DNA of 64,000 nucleotides, taken from the NCBI RefSeq assembly GCF_013282625.1, contig NZ_CP054020.1, positions 620,001 through 684,000 on the forward strand, in the 5' to 3' direction. Each line of letters starts with the position of its first letter. Within the stretch, counting starts at the first letter, position 1. Below are positions 8,881 to 17,424 of the stretch, in pieces. The stretch comes from Thiomicrorhabdus xiamenensis (GTDB lineage Bacteria > Pseudomonadota > Gammaproteobacteria > Thiomicrospirales > Thiomicrospiraceae). Below the pieces are notes generated by a model that made no database searches, was not told the DNA's origin, and saw nothing but the letters and a program-made list of their open reading frames with translations. Made by a program: the position numbers and the translations under genes.

Positions 8881-10142
8881 TGACCGCAACATTGAACAAC
8901 AGTACCGTCAACCTCAAGCAAGCACTCTATGTCGGTTCGGATCGTGACTTGCTTGAGGCGGTTTCGATTTCCATTCGCTCCAAATACAACGTGGAACTGA
9001 TGGTTGAGGTGCCGCATATCTGGCCGGAAGACATCAGTCTGGTATTGATTGAATATGACGGTGACAGCAAAACCGTTTTGGGTCGCATCAATCAGATTTT
9101 GACACTGGCCAAAGGCGTGTCGATCTATGTGTTATTGAAGGAGAAGGATGCGGACTTCTTGATTGAAGCGAGCCATCAGGGGGTTCAGGGGTTCATTGAA
9201 TGTCCGGATGAGGTATTTAATATTCTCTCCATTCTGCATATGCAGGATCGTCGCCGTTTGGGGAAAAACGGAAACGTTTCGACTTTTTTCAGTTTGAAGG
9301 GCGGGGTCGGCCGCACTGCGCTGGCGACGAATGTTGCTGCGCATATCGCCGATCTGACGCGAGGAAGAACGGTGCTGGTCGATTTGAATATGCCTCTGGG
9401 CGACACCGTGCTTTATTTGAGTATGGAGAATCAGCGGCTCTATACCTTGACCGACTTCGTGTACAACATTAATCGTTTTGACGAAGACCTGGTGTATAAC
9501 TCCTTAAGTCGACATGAATCCGGGCTGTATCTGCTGCCGCTGCCGGCGGATATTGGCGAGCTTGACGGGTTGAACTCCGATCTGATCAAGATGATTATTC
9601 AGTCCTTAAGACGGTATTTCGACCATGTGGTGATTGATCTGTCTACCGATCTGTCGGACAGCACCTTGAGTTGTCTGGATGAGGCCGATAATGTGGTGTT
9701 GGTTGCCGAGCCTTCGCTTTCTTCTCTGCGCGCCGTAAATACGGCGATCCAGTTGGCGCAAAAGCTGGGATATGTCAAAGAGTCCCTGAAACTGGTGATT
9801 AACCGCAGTACGCCGACCAGTGATTCCATTCTTGACGATGTGATTGATGCATTGGAAATTGATTCGGTAACGAGAGTGTCGAATGACTACCACGGGTTTA
9901 ACGAGTCTCTTAAAGAGGGCGAGTTAATTGCCAGCTTTAAACCGAATTCTGAAGTAAACCGCCAGCTGTTCAGTCTGGCGCATATGCTGCATAACGGTAT
10001 TGTGCGGCCGGAAGAATTGACGATGCCGGATTTCAATAAGGTGGTGGAAACGCCTAGCCTGATCGAGCGGGTGAACCGTTTTTTTGATCGAGTGATGCCG
10101 GGTTTGCATGCGAAACAGGCCGACAATTCAACTAAAGATTAG
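8880..10142 (+). CDS. tadZ: Pilus polar-localisation ATPase-like TadZ (CpaE)
   Basis: 420 aa. An N-terminal receiver-like domain (about 12-130) precedes a ParA/MinD-type domain starting at STFFSLKGGVGRTALATN. The family's deviant Walker A is KGGxGKT; here the P-loop Lys is Arg (GVGRT), while the first signature Lys is kept. The switch region LVDLNMPLGD and HVVIDLSTDLSD follow. TadZ proteins position the Tad machine at the cell pole and are known to have atypical Walker boxes, so weak or absent ATP hydrolysis is plausible here. It is translationally coupled to cpaC. Confidence 0.9.
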   Translation: MTATLNNSTVNLKQALYVGSDRDLLEAVSISIRSKYNVELMVEVPHIWPEDISLVLIEYDGDSKTVLGRINQILTLAKGVSIYVLLKEKDADFLIEASHQGVQGFIECPDEVFNILSILHMQDRRRLGKNGNVSTFFSLKGGVGRTALATNVAAHIADLTRGRTVLVDLNMPLGDTVLYLSMENQRLYTLTDFVYNINRFDEDLVYNSLSRHESGLYLLPLPADIGELDGLNSDLIKMIIQSLRRYFDHVVIDLSTDLSDSTLSCLDEADNVVLVAEPSLSSLRAVNTAIQLAQKLGYVKESLKLVINRSTPTSDSILDDVIDALEIDSVTRVSNDYHGFNESLKEGELIASFKPNSEVNRQLFSLAHMLHNGIVRPEELTMPDFNKVVETPSLIERVNRFFDRVMPGLHAKQADNSTKD

Positions 10143-10166
10143 CAAATTTCGTGAGCGGGATGAGAA

Positions 10167-11564
10167 ATGGGGATTAAAGAGCGGTTACTACAAGTTGAGC
10201 AGAATCGCACGGGACATAAGGATTCTGTCGCCGAGCGACCCTTGGAGCCAGCTCCGAAAGGTGTTAAGTCACAAGAGATCGCAAAAAACTCGACTTTTGT
10301 AGAAATCAAAAAACGCTGCCAAAAGAAGGCGGCGGACGATGAAGCTTTTTATAAAGCGGAAAGTAACGAAACCCGTCAAGAGTTACGCCCGCGACTGGAA
10401 ACCCTGGTCAGGGAAGTGGCTCATGAGATGCGCTACCCGCTTTCGGAACTGGAAGTTCGCCAGCTCGGCGTCGAATTGTTGGACGAAATCTACGGGTTGG
10501 GGCCGATCGAGCCTTTAATGGCTGACCCGACCGTTTCCGATATTCTGGTGAACGGCTTTGATCAGATTTACGTTGAGCGCGCAGGTAAACTTGAACTGAC
10601 TGATATCACCTTTATCAGCGAAGAACACCTGCGTAATAAAATTGATCGCATGCTCTATCTTACCGGACGTCGTGTTGATGAATCCTCACCGCTTGTCGAT
10701 GCGCGTTTGCCGGACGGCTCGCGAATCAATATCATCATTCCACCGTTGGCCGTCGACGGTATCTGCGTCTCGATTCGTCGCTTCCCGGATCAGCATCTGC
10801 GTGCCAAGGACATGATCTCGCTTGGTACCATGACCGAACAGATGTATCAATTTCTGGAAATGAGTGTCCGTTCCGGGTTGAACATGATTGTCTGCGGAGG
10901 TACCGGTTCCGGTAAAACAACTACGCTGAATATGCTTTCCGGTCTGATTCCGGAGGATGAACGAACTGTTACCATCGAAGACAGTGCCGAATTGAGAATG
11001 CAGCAGACACATGTGGTTCGCCTGGAAACCCGTCCGCCAAATGCGGAAGGTGTTGGCGAAGTGACTCAGCGCGAACTGCTGAAAAACGCTCTGCGAATGC
11101 GCCCGGATCGGATTGTTCTGGGGGAGGTCCGTGGTGCGGAAGTCCTTGATATGCTTCAGGCGATGAATACCGGGCATGAAGGCTCTCTTGCAACGCTGCA
11201 TGCGAACTCGCCGCGGGATTGTATCGCCCGACTCGAGTTGATGATTAACCTCAGTGGTGTCGATATTCCGGCAACGTCTATCCGCAAGCAAATCGCCAGT
11301 GCCATTGATCTGATTATTTTTGTCAGCCGCGGAAAGGATGGGCGACGTCGTGTCGAATCGATTACCGAGGTAACCGGGGTCGAAGAGGAAAACGTTGTCT
11401 TGCAGGAATTGTTTACTTTCGAGAGTCAGTTTGACGAAATTACCGGGCGGGTCAGAGGTCGATTCAAGGCGACCGGGATTCGTCCGAGCAGCTCGGCAAA
11501 ATTTTCAGCCAGCGGCTTGAAGCTACCGGCTTCACTGTTTACTTTCAGTCAGGATGTGAGCTAG
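10167..11564 (+). CDS. tadA: Tad secretion ATPase TadA (CpaF)
   Basis: 465 aa GspE/VirB11-type hexameric ATPase that powers pilus extension and probably retraction. The N-terminal domain is helical. The core starts near [22 protein letters not shown]. Walker [11 protein letters not shown] lies at about residue 245; the Asp box ([16 protein letters not shown]), Walker B ([14 protein letters not shown]) and the His box ([13 protein letters not shown]) follow in order. All catalytic motifs look intact. tadB starts immediately after its stop codon. Confidence 0.96.
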   Translation: MGIKERLLQVEQNRTGHKDSVAERPLEPAPKGVKSQEIAKNSTFVEIKKRCQKKAADDEAFYKAESNETRQELRPRLETLVREVAHEMRYPLSELEVRQLGVELLDEIYGLGPIEPLMADPTVSDILVNGFDQIYVERAGKLELTDITFISEEHLRNKIDRMLYLTGRRVDESSPLVDARLPDGSRINIIIPPLAVDGICVSIRRFPDQHLRAKDMISLGTMTEQMYQFLEMSVRSGLNMIVCGGTGSGKTTTLNMLSGLIPEDERTVTIEDSAELRMQQTHVVRLETRPPNAEGVGEVTQRELLKNALRMRPDRIVLGEVRGAEVLDMLQAMNTGHEGSLATLHANSPRDCIARLELMINLSGVDIPATSIRKQIASAIDLIIFVSRGKDGRRRVESITEVTGVEEENVVLQELFTFESQFDEITGRVRGRFKATGIRPSSSAKFSASGLKLPASLFTFSQDVS

Positions 11565-12506
11565 ATGGATTGGATTACGCTGTTGTTAGCGACCCTGGTA
11601 CTGATACCGATCGTATTTGCTTTCTGGGGATTTCGCAAAAAACATCAGATAGAAGCGGAGTTAAAGGTTCGCAAACTGATGCTGCGTATCGGTGTTGCGG
11701 AAGAGAAGAAACTCAGTTTCGAGGAGTTGCTGCTGTCGCAGGGCGATCGAGGCTGGTTTCAGTTTTTTGTAGTTAAATTCAAGCAGGCCGGCATTGTCGA
11801 GCGAAATGAAATTGTCCGCATCCTTCTGATTCAAGGGGTGTTAATCGCCACTTCATTGCTGTTGATTGCAGTGAACCTGCTTCATCTCAGTATGAATATT
11901 CTATTGCTTGCTCTGCTGTTGCCGATGCTGCCGACCTTATACTTGATTATTAAGGCTTCGCAGCGTCAGGCGCAGCTGCGTAAAGATTTCCCGGAAATGC
12001 TGGATTCCATTGTCCGTTCATTGCAAGCCGGGTTCGGTATCGACGGTGCTCTGCAGAATATTGCCGAAGATTCCAAGGGGCCTTTGGCCGAAGAAATTGC
12101 CGAAATACATAAGCAGCTTAAACTCGGTATCAGTCTGCGTGAACTGCTACGTGAATTTCAAAGCCGTGTCAGTCTTCCGGAAGCGAGTTATTTTGCGATT
12201 ACGCTGATCCTTCAGCGGGAGAGTGGTGGCCAGTTAACGGCGATTTTAAAGGAGCTTTCTCGCCTGATGCGCAGAAGGGAGAACTTTCAAGCCAAGTTGC
12301 GCACCTTGACTGCCGAGTCCCGTTTTACCGCCTGGTTTATCGGCGGAATGCCGCTGGCTTATCTCGGTTATAAGCTGATTTTCGATTATCCGGCCATGCA
12401 CTTCTTTTTACATGATCCGACGGGGGTCAAGTTATTGAGCTTGTCGGTATTTCTGATCCTGCTTGGGGCGGTGATATTGAGAAATATGTTAAGGATTCGT
12501 TTTTAA
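11565..12506 (+). CDS. tadB: Tad inner membrane platform protein TadB
   Basis: 313 aa. N-terminal membrane helix, two further helices at about residues 85-130, then a GspF/T2SSF domain (DFPEMLDSIVRSLQAGFGIDGALQ, about 145-270) and C-terminal membrane helices. Together with TadC it forms the inner membrane platform on which TadA acts. ATG follows the tadA stop directly and its stop overlaps the tadC start (TAATGG). Confidence 0.94.
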   Translation: MDWITLLLATLVLIPIVFAFWGFRKKHQIEAELKVRKLMLRIGVAEEKKLSFEELLLSQGDRGWFQFFVVKFKQAGIVERNEIVRILLIQGVLIATSLLLIAVNLLHLSMNILLLALLLPMLPTLYLIIKASQRQAQLRKDFPEMLDSIVRSLQAGFGIDGALQNIAEDSKGPLAEEIAEIHKQLKLGISLRELLREFQSRVSLPEASYFAITLILQRESGGQLTAILKELSRLMRRRENFQAKLRTLTAESRFTAWFIGGMPLAYLGYKLIFDYPAMHFFLHDPTGVKLLSLSVFLILLGAVILRNMLRIRF

Positions 12507-13408
12507 TGGCGCTCTCAATCGGAATTACTCTGGCCTTTATCACCGTTTTGATGCTGGTGATGTTTTTTTCTCTGGCGCAAGTCTTCAGGGAGAAGCATCG
12601 TTTGCAAGAGAAGAAGGATCGTTTCCGCAAGCGAGTGGGGTTGGGAATTGACTTTACCCAGAATTTCGGAGCGCCTTACGATTGCTGGTGGTGCCGTATC
12701 GGGCGTGCTCTGGGGAGTAAGAACCCAAAGCAGTTACAGATTTTGCAGACTCAGCTGGTCGGAGCCGGTTTTCGTGAAGAGTGGCATATTGGCGCCTATT
12801 TCTTCATTAAATTCATGCTGATTTTCCTCGCTTTTTTTCTCGGCTTTGTTTCATGGGTGTTCAACGGTACCTCTCCGCTTTTGATGATTGCTTTGCCTTT
12901 AGTCACGATGTTTATTCCTGAGAGGGTTCTGGTTCGGCAGGGTGAAAAACGTTTGGAGAAGATTAATAATCAACTGCCGGATTATATCGATATGATCACC
13001 ATCTGCATGAATGCCGGCCTCAGCTATCTGGTAGCGATTCGACGCGTAACTAAGGAATTACAGAATTTATCGCCCGAGATCTGTTTTGAATTCGAGTATC
13101 TGGTCGAACAGATTCAGATCGGGGTGCCGCGCGTTGAAGCGCTGGAACAGTTTGCTTATCGCAACCCGACGCGCGACATTCAGAATCTGGTGCAAGTGCT
13201 GGTTCAGAACGAGAAGTTGGGAAGTTCCATCAGTGAAGCGCTGACTAATTTTTCGCGCAGTATGTATCAGGACAGAGAAAACCTGATGGAAGAAAAGGCC
13301 GCTAAAACGTCGGCTAAAATGGCGATTGTTATACTGCCCTTTATGTTGTTCCCGTATGTTGTTTTATTGCTGGGCGAGAAACTGGTAATGCTGGGAAGAG
13401 GGTTTTAA
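12506..13408 (+). CDS. tadC: Tad inner membrane platform protein TadC
   Basis: 300 aa. N-terminal membrane helix, a central pair of helices at about 95-140, a T2SSF domain (NNQLPDYIDMITICMNAGLSY, about 150-275) and a final helix (MAIVILPFMLFPYVVLLLGE). It is paralogous to TadB. It overlaps tadB by one base and is followed within two bases by tadD. Confidence 0.94.
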   Translation: MALSIGITLAFITVLMLVMFFSLAQVFREKHRLQEKKDRFRKRVGLGIDFTQNFGAPYDCWWCRIGRALGSKNPKQLQILQTQLVGAGFREEWHIGAYFFIKFMLIFLAFFLGFVSWVFNGTSPLLMIALPLVTMFIPERVLVRQGEKRLEKINNQLPDYIDMITICMNAGLSYLVAIRRVTKELQNLSPEICFEFEYLVEQIQIGVPRVEALEQFAYRNPTRDIQNLVQVLVQNEKLGSSISEALTNFSRSMYQDRENLMEEKAAKTSAKMAIVILPFMLFPYVVLLLGEKLVMLGRGF

Positions 13409-13409
13409 T

Positions 13410-14042
13410 TTGCGATCGTTTAATTTCCGAGTTTTTCGTTATAAAGCCCTATTGTGGGTTCTGGCGATGTCCGTTTCGGGTTGTACGACAGTGTCGAATG
13501 CGCCGGGTAGTGCCTCTTTTCCGAACTACAAAGAAGCTTCCGAGCCTTTGGTGACTTCTCTGGATGAAAAGGCTGAATATGAGCTGATGCTGGATTTGGC
13601 CGTTATGGAAATTAAACAGCGGCGATACGAGCGGGCGGAAGGGCTGTTACAAAAGCTTCGTAAAATAAATCATCAGGATATCGAAGTGTACCGGATGCTC
13701 GCCAAGGTGTATGAGGGGCAGGAAAAACGCCATCTGGCGCTCCTTGCCTGGAGGCAAATTATCCAAATGCCGAACCATTCGGTTGAAGATGAGGGTGAAT
13801 ATGCCCGTATGGCTTTGGCCGAAGATCAATTTACCTTGGCTGAAGCGGTTTATCAGCAGTGGTTGCAAAGTGATTCTCTGGTTCGCCGCGTCAGTGCGCT
13901 GAATAATTTGGGCTTCAGCCGACTTTTGCAAAAAGATTTTGCAAGCGCCAAGTCTTATTTTAATCAGGCCTTACAGCTCGATCCTTTAAACAGCAAAGCA
14001 CTGAATAATCTGATTTTAGTTGATGCTTTGACGGAGAAGTAG
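13410..14042 (+). CDS. tadD: Tad pilotin-like TPR lipoprotein TadD
   Basis: 210 aa. The TTG start is taken because it alone gives a full lipoprotein signal (RYKALLWVLAMSVSGC, Cys about 25) and lies right after tadC. The mature part is made of tetratricopeptide-like helices; ALNNLGFSRLLQKDFASAKS with YFNQALQLDPLNSKALNNL is a clear TPR. TadD acts as a periplasmic lipoprotein needed for assembly or secretin stability. Confidence 0.85.
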   Translation: MRSFNFRVFRYKALLWVLAMSVSGCTTVSNAPGSASFPNYKEASEPLVTSLDEKAEYELMLDLAVMEIKQRRYERAEGLLQKLRKINHQDIEVYRMLAKVYEGQEKRHLALLAWRQIIQMPNHSVEDEGEYARMALAEDQFTLAEAVYQQWLQSDSLVRRVSALNNLGFSRLLQKDFASAKSYFNQALQLDPLNSKALNNLILVDALTEK

Positions 14043-14045
14043 TCT

Positions 14046-15833
14046 ATGCGCAAGGAATTAACAAACAAGTTCGGATTGCACAGACAAAAAGGCGTGATCA
14101 CTCTGATGGGAGTAGGGGGCATTGTTGCCGCACTGTTTGCCTTTGAGTTGGTGATGCAGTACAGCAAACTCAAGATCATTGATCACGAGTTGGATAACTA
14201 TGCGCGAAGCGTCGCCGAAGTTGCCCTGCGTTCGGAAATGGCCTTGACCAAAAAAGGCCTGGAATCCGGTGGTATGTCTCTGGCTGCCTCTGAGGTGATG
14301 AGTAATGCCGTTCTGGCTCAGGTCGGTTATGACGCATCCTCCGACGGTTTGGATGGTGTGGATTTCGACAGTTTAAATAAAGAGATTACCTTCGGGAATT
14401 TTGCATCCGACGGCCATTTTTACGCGCTGGGAGAGGAAAATCCGGATTATGCCGAGAGCGCAGGTTTTGGTACCTATAAAAGTAATCCGCGTCTGGCTTT
14501 GCAGGAAATGATCGACAGCGGTGGCACCGATGTGGACAGTTTGCCGAAATTCAATGCCGTCGCCGTTCAACTGTGGACCAACGATAATTTTATGGGCGTC
14601 TATACGCCTCAGGGGCGCGCGCTGTATGGCGCTTTGCCGAGTGATAAAGAGTGTTTCTGCGACGTGCGTTATGAAAGTTGTGTCGGCGGAGAATTAACCA
14701 AAGCGGATATTCTTGAAAGGCTCTACCCGAGCGAGCCTCCGGGACTGGTTAAAGGTTTGCTGGGTGGCTTGTTGGGCGGAGGGGCTTTTCCCGAGCACTC
14801 ACTGACCGAAGCGGAAGCCGATGCAATCGCCTCGGCGATAGCGATTCCGAACTCTGACGCGCGCAAAAATTATTGCGAATACGGTTTTACCGCGACTCAC
14901 CCCTCCCGTGTCGATGAAAGCAAGTACCCGTACATTGATTTCGCGTTGCGTCAGGGGTGGATTGGTATTCCGCCAATCGAAGAAGACAGCGGTGTAATTT
15001 TAAATTTACTGGCGGAAAGTAATTACTCTAGAGAGGACTATTCAAGTAGCCTCGGACAGTTGCCGATTTTTATCTATGATGGCGCGGATACGCTGTCTAA
15101 TGAAGCCGGGCTTCTGACTACGGTAGATGAATTGTTGGTGCTTCTCAATCCGGATTCAGGTTCCGGTTCGGTCTTTTCTGAAAACACGGATGCTACCAAT
15201 CAAAAAGCTACCGATCTGGACAATAATGGAGAGAATTACCGTTGTTCGCTTTTGACGGCCAATGTCGATGTTTCGCTTTTGGGTGGTTTAACCGATACTT
15301 TGGGCTTGACTAACGATGCATTGGCAGCGCCTTGTGATAGTCTGGTGCCACAAGTCGGGGCGCTGCTTAATACCTTGACGGACCCTCTATTTGAGTTACT
15401 CGGGCCTCTGCTCAGTCTGTTGGCTGGGGCGCTTGATGGATTGCTTGATGTTCTTGGTCTTTCTGCAGATGGACTGGAGTCCATTTTAGATAATTTGCTG
15501 GATCCCAATGTGGTTGTTCACGACCCGCTTTATATCGGTCGCTCAGGAACTTGTATCTACGGGACGGACTCGACCAATGTAACTCCTCAACGTTGTCTGT
15601 ATAACAGTAGTAACGTGACTTATCAGAGTTGTAATTATCTTTTGGCTGACGATGGTTCCGGAATGCCGAATGTGGGGGTTCCGTCGCCGAGCTTAGTGAA
15701 TCGCCTCAGTATTTACTTGCTTGGGCCGGTCAAAGACTTTTCTGCTGGTGTTGAAAGCCTGAATTGTGAAGTGGAATATTTCCGTTATGTGCAACCTGCT
15801 TTCCGAGCCGGTTCTTGGCAGGAAGTTAATTAA
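14046..15833 (+). CDS. TadG-like pilus-associated protein
   Basis: 595 aa, last gene of the Tad locus. The N-terminus (HRQKGVITLMGVGGIVAALFAFELVMQYSK) is a TadG-type membrane anchor with a GVI cut-site-like motif. The large periplasmic or exported part is acidic and Cys-containing. It carries two Leu/Gly-rich low-complexity stretches: GLVKGLLGGLLGGGAF (about 235-250) and a longer one at about 415-485 made of repeated LL-G/D-x-L units. I do not recognise a catalytic domain. TadG proteins act at a late assembly step or form an adhesive surface component. The size exceeds many TadG proteins, and the Leu-rich parts look lineage-specific. Confidence 0.7.
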   Translation: MRKELTNKFGLHRQKGVITLMGVGGIVAALFAFELVMQYSKLKIIDHELDNYARSVAEVALRSEMALTKKGLESGGMSLAASEVMSNAVLAQVGYDASSDGLDGVDFDSLNKEITFGNFASDGHFYALGEENPDYAESAGFGTYKSNPRLALQEMIDSGGTDVDSLPKFNAVAVQLWTNDNFMGVYTPQGRALYGALPSDKECFCDVRYESCVGGELTKADILERLYPSEPPGLVKGLLGGLLGGGAFPEHSLTEAEADAIASAIAIPNSDARKNYCEYGFTATHPSRVDESKYPYIDFALRQGWIGIPPIEEDSGVILNLLAESNYSREDYSSSLGQLPIFIYDGADTLSNEAGLLTTVDELLVLLNPDSGSGSVFSENTDATNQKATDLDNNGENYRCSLLTANVDVSLLGGLTDTLGLTNDALAAPCDSLVPQVGALLNTLTDPLFELLGPLLSLLAGALDGLLDVLGLSADGLESILDNLLDPNVVVHDPLYIGRSGTCIYGTDSTNVTPQRCLYNSSNVTYQSCNYLLADDGSGMPNVGVPSPSLVNRLSIYLLGPVKDFSAGVESLNCEVEYFRYVQPAFRAGSWQEVN

Positions 15834-15843
15834 AACCGATAAA

Positions 15844-15863
15844 ATTGCCTGCGAACAGGCGAT
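15844..15863 (+). terminator. Hairpin after tadG-like gene, possible terminator
   Basis: GCCTG-CGAA-CAGGC (15847-15860) with flanking weak pairs and no clear T-run. It could end the Tad operon or be incidental. Confidence 0.35.
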
Positions 15864-15897
15864 CAGAGATTTATTGCAAAGTAACTCCATCCTGGGC

Positions 15898-15926
15898 TAG
15901 ACATCATAATTTATCCTGAGTATAAT
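15898..15926 (+). promoter_or_regulatory. Sigma-70 promoter of tRNA-Ser
   Basis: TAGACA (15898-15903), 17 bases, perfect TATAAT (15921-15926), ending 13 bases before the mature tRNA 5' end. Confidence 0.8.
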
Positions 15927-15939
15927 TCAGCCCCTGTTC

Positions 15940-16030
15940 GGAGAGCTGTCTGAGTGGTTGAAGGAGCTCGCCTGGAAAGTGAGTATAGGTTAATCGCCTA
16001 TCGGGGGTTCGAATCCCCCGCTCTCCGCCA
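15940..16030 (+). tRNA. tRNA-Ser (anticodon GGA)
   Basis: Class II tRNA of 91 bases including an encoded CCA. The acceptor stem GGAGAGC pairs with GCTCTCC and is followed by G and CCA. The anticodon loop CTGGAAA is closed by CTCGC/GTGAG and reads GGA. A long variable arm (TATAGGTTAATCGCCTA region) and T-loop GTTCGAATC are present. It decodes UCC and UCU. Confidence 0.97.
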
Positions 16031-16038
16031 AATCCGAC

Positions 16039-16067
16039 AAAAACCCGCTTTTATAGCGGGTTTTTTT
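16039..16067 (+). terminator. Rho-independent terminator of tRNA-Ser
   Basis: AAACCCGCT-TTTAT-AGCGGGTTT followed by more T, 9 bases after the tRNA. Confidence 0.9.
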
Positions 16068-16378
16068 ATGCCTGCAATAAATTCAATCCTGCGTGTTCAT
16101 GTTGAGCTTTGATGTGGCTTTATCAGTAAAATCCTTCTTACTCTTCTGATTTCTCCGTGCTTATCTTGTGTTCTCATTCGATTGAATCGGGACGACTGAA
16201 AGGAATGTGTTGGCATTTCCCTTTTTGCTGATTCAATTCGCCTGGACTGGTCTATCCATAATAGGGCAGGGTGTTTCATTTTGGGGCGCTTGTATTGGCA
16301 TTTCATCTCTTGTAATGATCGATATCTAAGCTGTATTACTGCATAAAAAACGCTTTTGGGTCTTGGCACCGTCATTGC
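16068..16378. other. Gene-free stretch upstream of the guanidine locus
   Basis: No convincing gene. A 92-codon minus-strand frame here has no ribosome binding site or recognisable motif. The stretch contains a nested imperfect hairpin at 16181-16237: outer arms ATTGAATC and GATTCAAT, inner arms GGAATG against CATTTCC. No guanidine-I (ykkC) or guanidine-III motif was found. Confidence 0.5.
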
Positions 16379-16406
16379 TTATTACATTTTTAATAAAGCG
16401 TAATAA
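16379..16406. promoter_or_regulatory. Operator 1 of the NikR-like regulator
   Basis: Perfect palindrome TTATTAC (16379-16385), 14-base spacer, GTAATAA (16400-16406), centred about 43 bases before the permease start. Two more copies with identical spacing lie at 34019-34046 and 38861-38890. The half-sites are 21 bp apart centre to centre, close to the NikR arrangement (GTATGA-N16-TCATAC). TTGCTT, a possible -35 element, overlaps its left edge. The candidate binding protein is encoded at 18335-18811; this link is inference. Confidence 0.75.
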
Positions 16407-16435
16407 TTTTTGGCTAGGTAATGTCGAGGCTGCAT

Positions 16436-17413
16436 ATGTCCATAAACTTTTCAACATGGTTCACGCCCAGAACTCCGCTGGATAAGTCTTCCAAACGTCT
16501 GTTGACGTTCGGAAGTTTTGCGATTCCACTTTTGCTGTGGTGTCTATTCAGCTATGCGCCTTTTTTATGGCATCCGCAGGTTGAAATTACTCAGTCAGGC
16601 GGGGTCAGTTATTTCCGTGAGGGAACACTGGTCGATAAAGAAGTTTTCCAGAAGATTGTCGACAAGAAAATCGCCGAAAACCCTGAGATTAATGCCTCTG
16701 AGCTGCCGCAGGGAATTCCTTCCAATCCGGTTTACCTTCCTGCGCCACATGAGGTTGCTACGGCCTTTTATACCGCATTTACCACGCCGCCTAAAAGAAG
16801 TAACGAACCCTGGTTGCATGAAAGTCTGTGGCATTCGATACAGGTGATTGCCTGGGGCTTTTTCTGGGCCATGCTTTTCGGAGTGCCTTTAGGTGTCTTG
16901 GCGGGAACCTATGCTTCGGCGTCACACGTAATCGAGCCTTTTACCGAATTCTTCCGTTATCTGCCTGCTCCTGCCTTCGGCGCTCTGGCCGTGGCAATTC
17001 TCGGGATTTACGATGCACCGAAAATCGCAATCATTTTTATCGGAACCTTTTTCCAAATGGTGCTGATTGTCGCGGCGACCACTCGTAAATTGAATATTGC
17101 GCTGGTGGAAGCGTCTCTGACACTCGGCTGCAAAGGGTTGCGGATGATCCGACGCGTGATTCTGCCGGGCATTCTGCCGGATCTGTATCGCGACATGCGT
17201 ATTCTGCTGGGCTGGGCTTGGACCTACCTGATTGTTGCCGAGCTGATCGGTACCAGTTCAGGGATTACCTGGTTCATTACGCAGCAGGCACGTTATAAGA
17301 ATTTCGACAATGTATTTGCGGCGATTCTGATTATCGGGATTATCGGACTGGTAACCGACATCATTCTTGCTCGTCTCGGCAAGCGTCTGTTCCCTTGGCA
17401 TAACAGTAAATAA
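16436..17413 (+). CDS. ABC transporter permease, NitT/TauT type (guanidine locus)
   Basis: 325 aa inner membrane permease of the SsuC/TauC/NrtB type. First membrane helix about 25-45, then a periplasmic stretch of about 90 residues, then the permease core. LVEASLTLGCKGLRMIRRVILPG is the EAA loop that contacts the ATPase; RILLGWAWTYLIVAELIG follows. ATG 16436 is preferred to ATG 16421, because GAGG (16426-16429) is six bases ahead of it, whereas only a poor site precedes the other. The gene is the first of the operon with the ATPase, regulator and DUF1989 genes. The matching binding protein is probably the one at 37848-38834. Permeases of this kind beside carboxylase and DUF1989 genes are linked to guanidine uptake. 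Confidence 0.88.
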   Translation: MSINFSTWFTPRTPLDKSSKRLLTFGSFAIPLLLWCLFSYAPFLWHPQVEITQSGGVSYFREGTLVDKEVFQKIVDKKIAENPEINASELPQGIPSNPVYLPAPHEVATAFYTAFTTPPKRSNEPWLHESLWHSIQVIAWGFFWAMLFGVPLGVLAGTYASASHVIEPFTEFFRYLPAPAFGALAVAILGIYDAPKIAIIFIGTFFQMVLIVAATTRKLNIALVEASLTLGCKGLRMIRRVILPGILPDLYRDMRILLGWAWTYLIVAELIGTSSGITWFITQQARYKNFDNVFAAILIIGIIGLVTDIILARLGKRLFPWHNSK

Positions 17414-17424
17414 GGAAGATTTTT

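Noticed and set aside
16333-16339. Single GTATTAC half-site upstream of operator 1
   Set aside because: No partner half-site at the 14-base spacing.
16097-16375. 92-codon minus-strand frame upstream of the permease
   Set aside because: No ribosome binding site, no motif, unusual basic composition. It overlaps the nested hairpin.
16068-16436. Guanidine-I (ykkC) riboswitch expected before the guanidine transporter
   Set aside because: Neither the conserved core nor a paired ACGR-loop hairpin is present. The single GGACGAC at 16190 lacks matching stem arms and a second hairpin.
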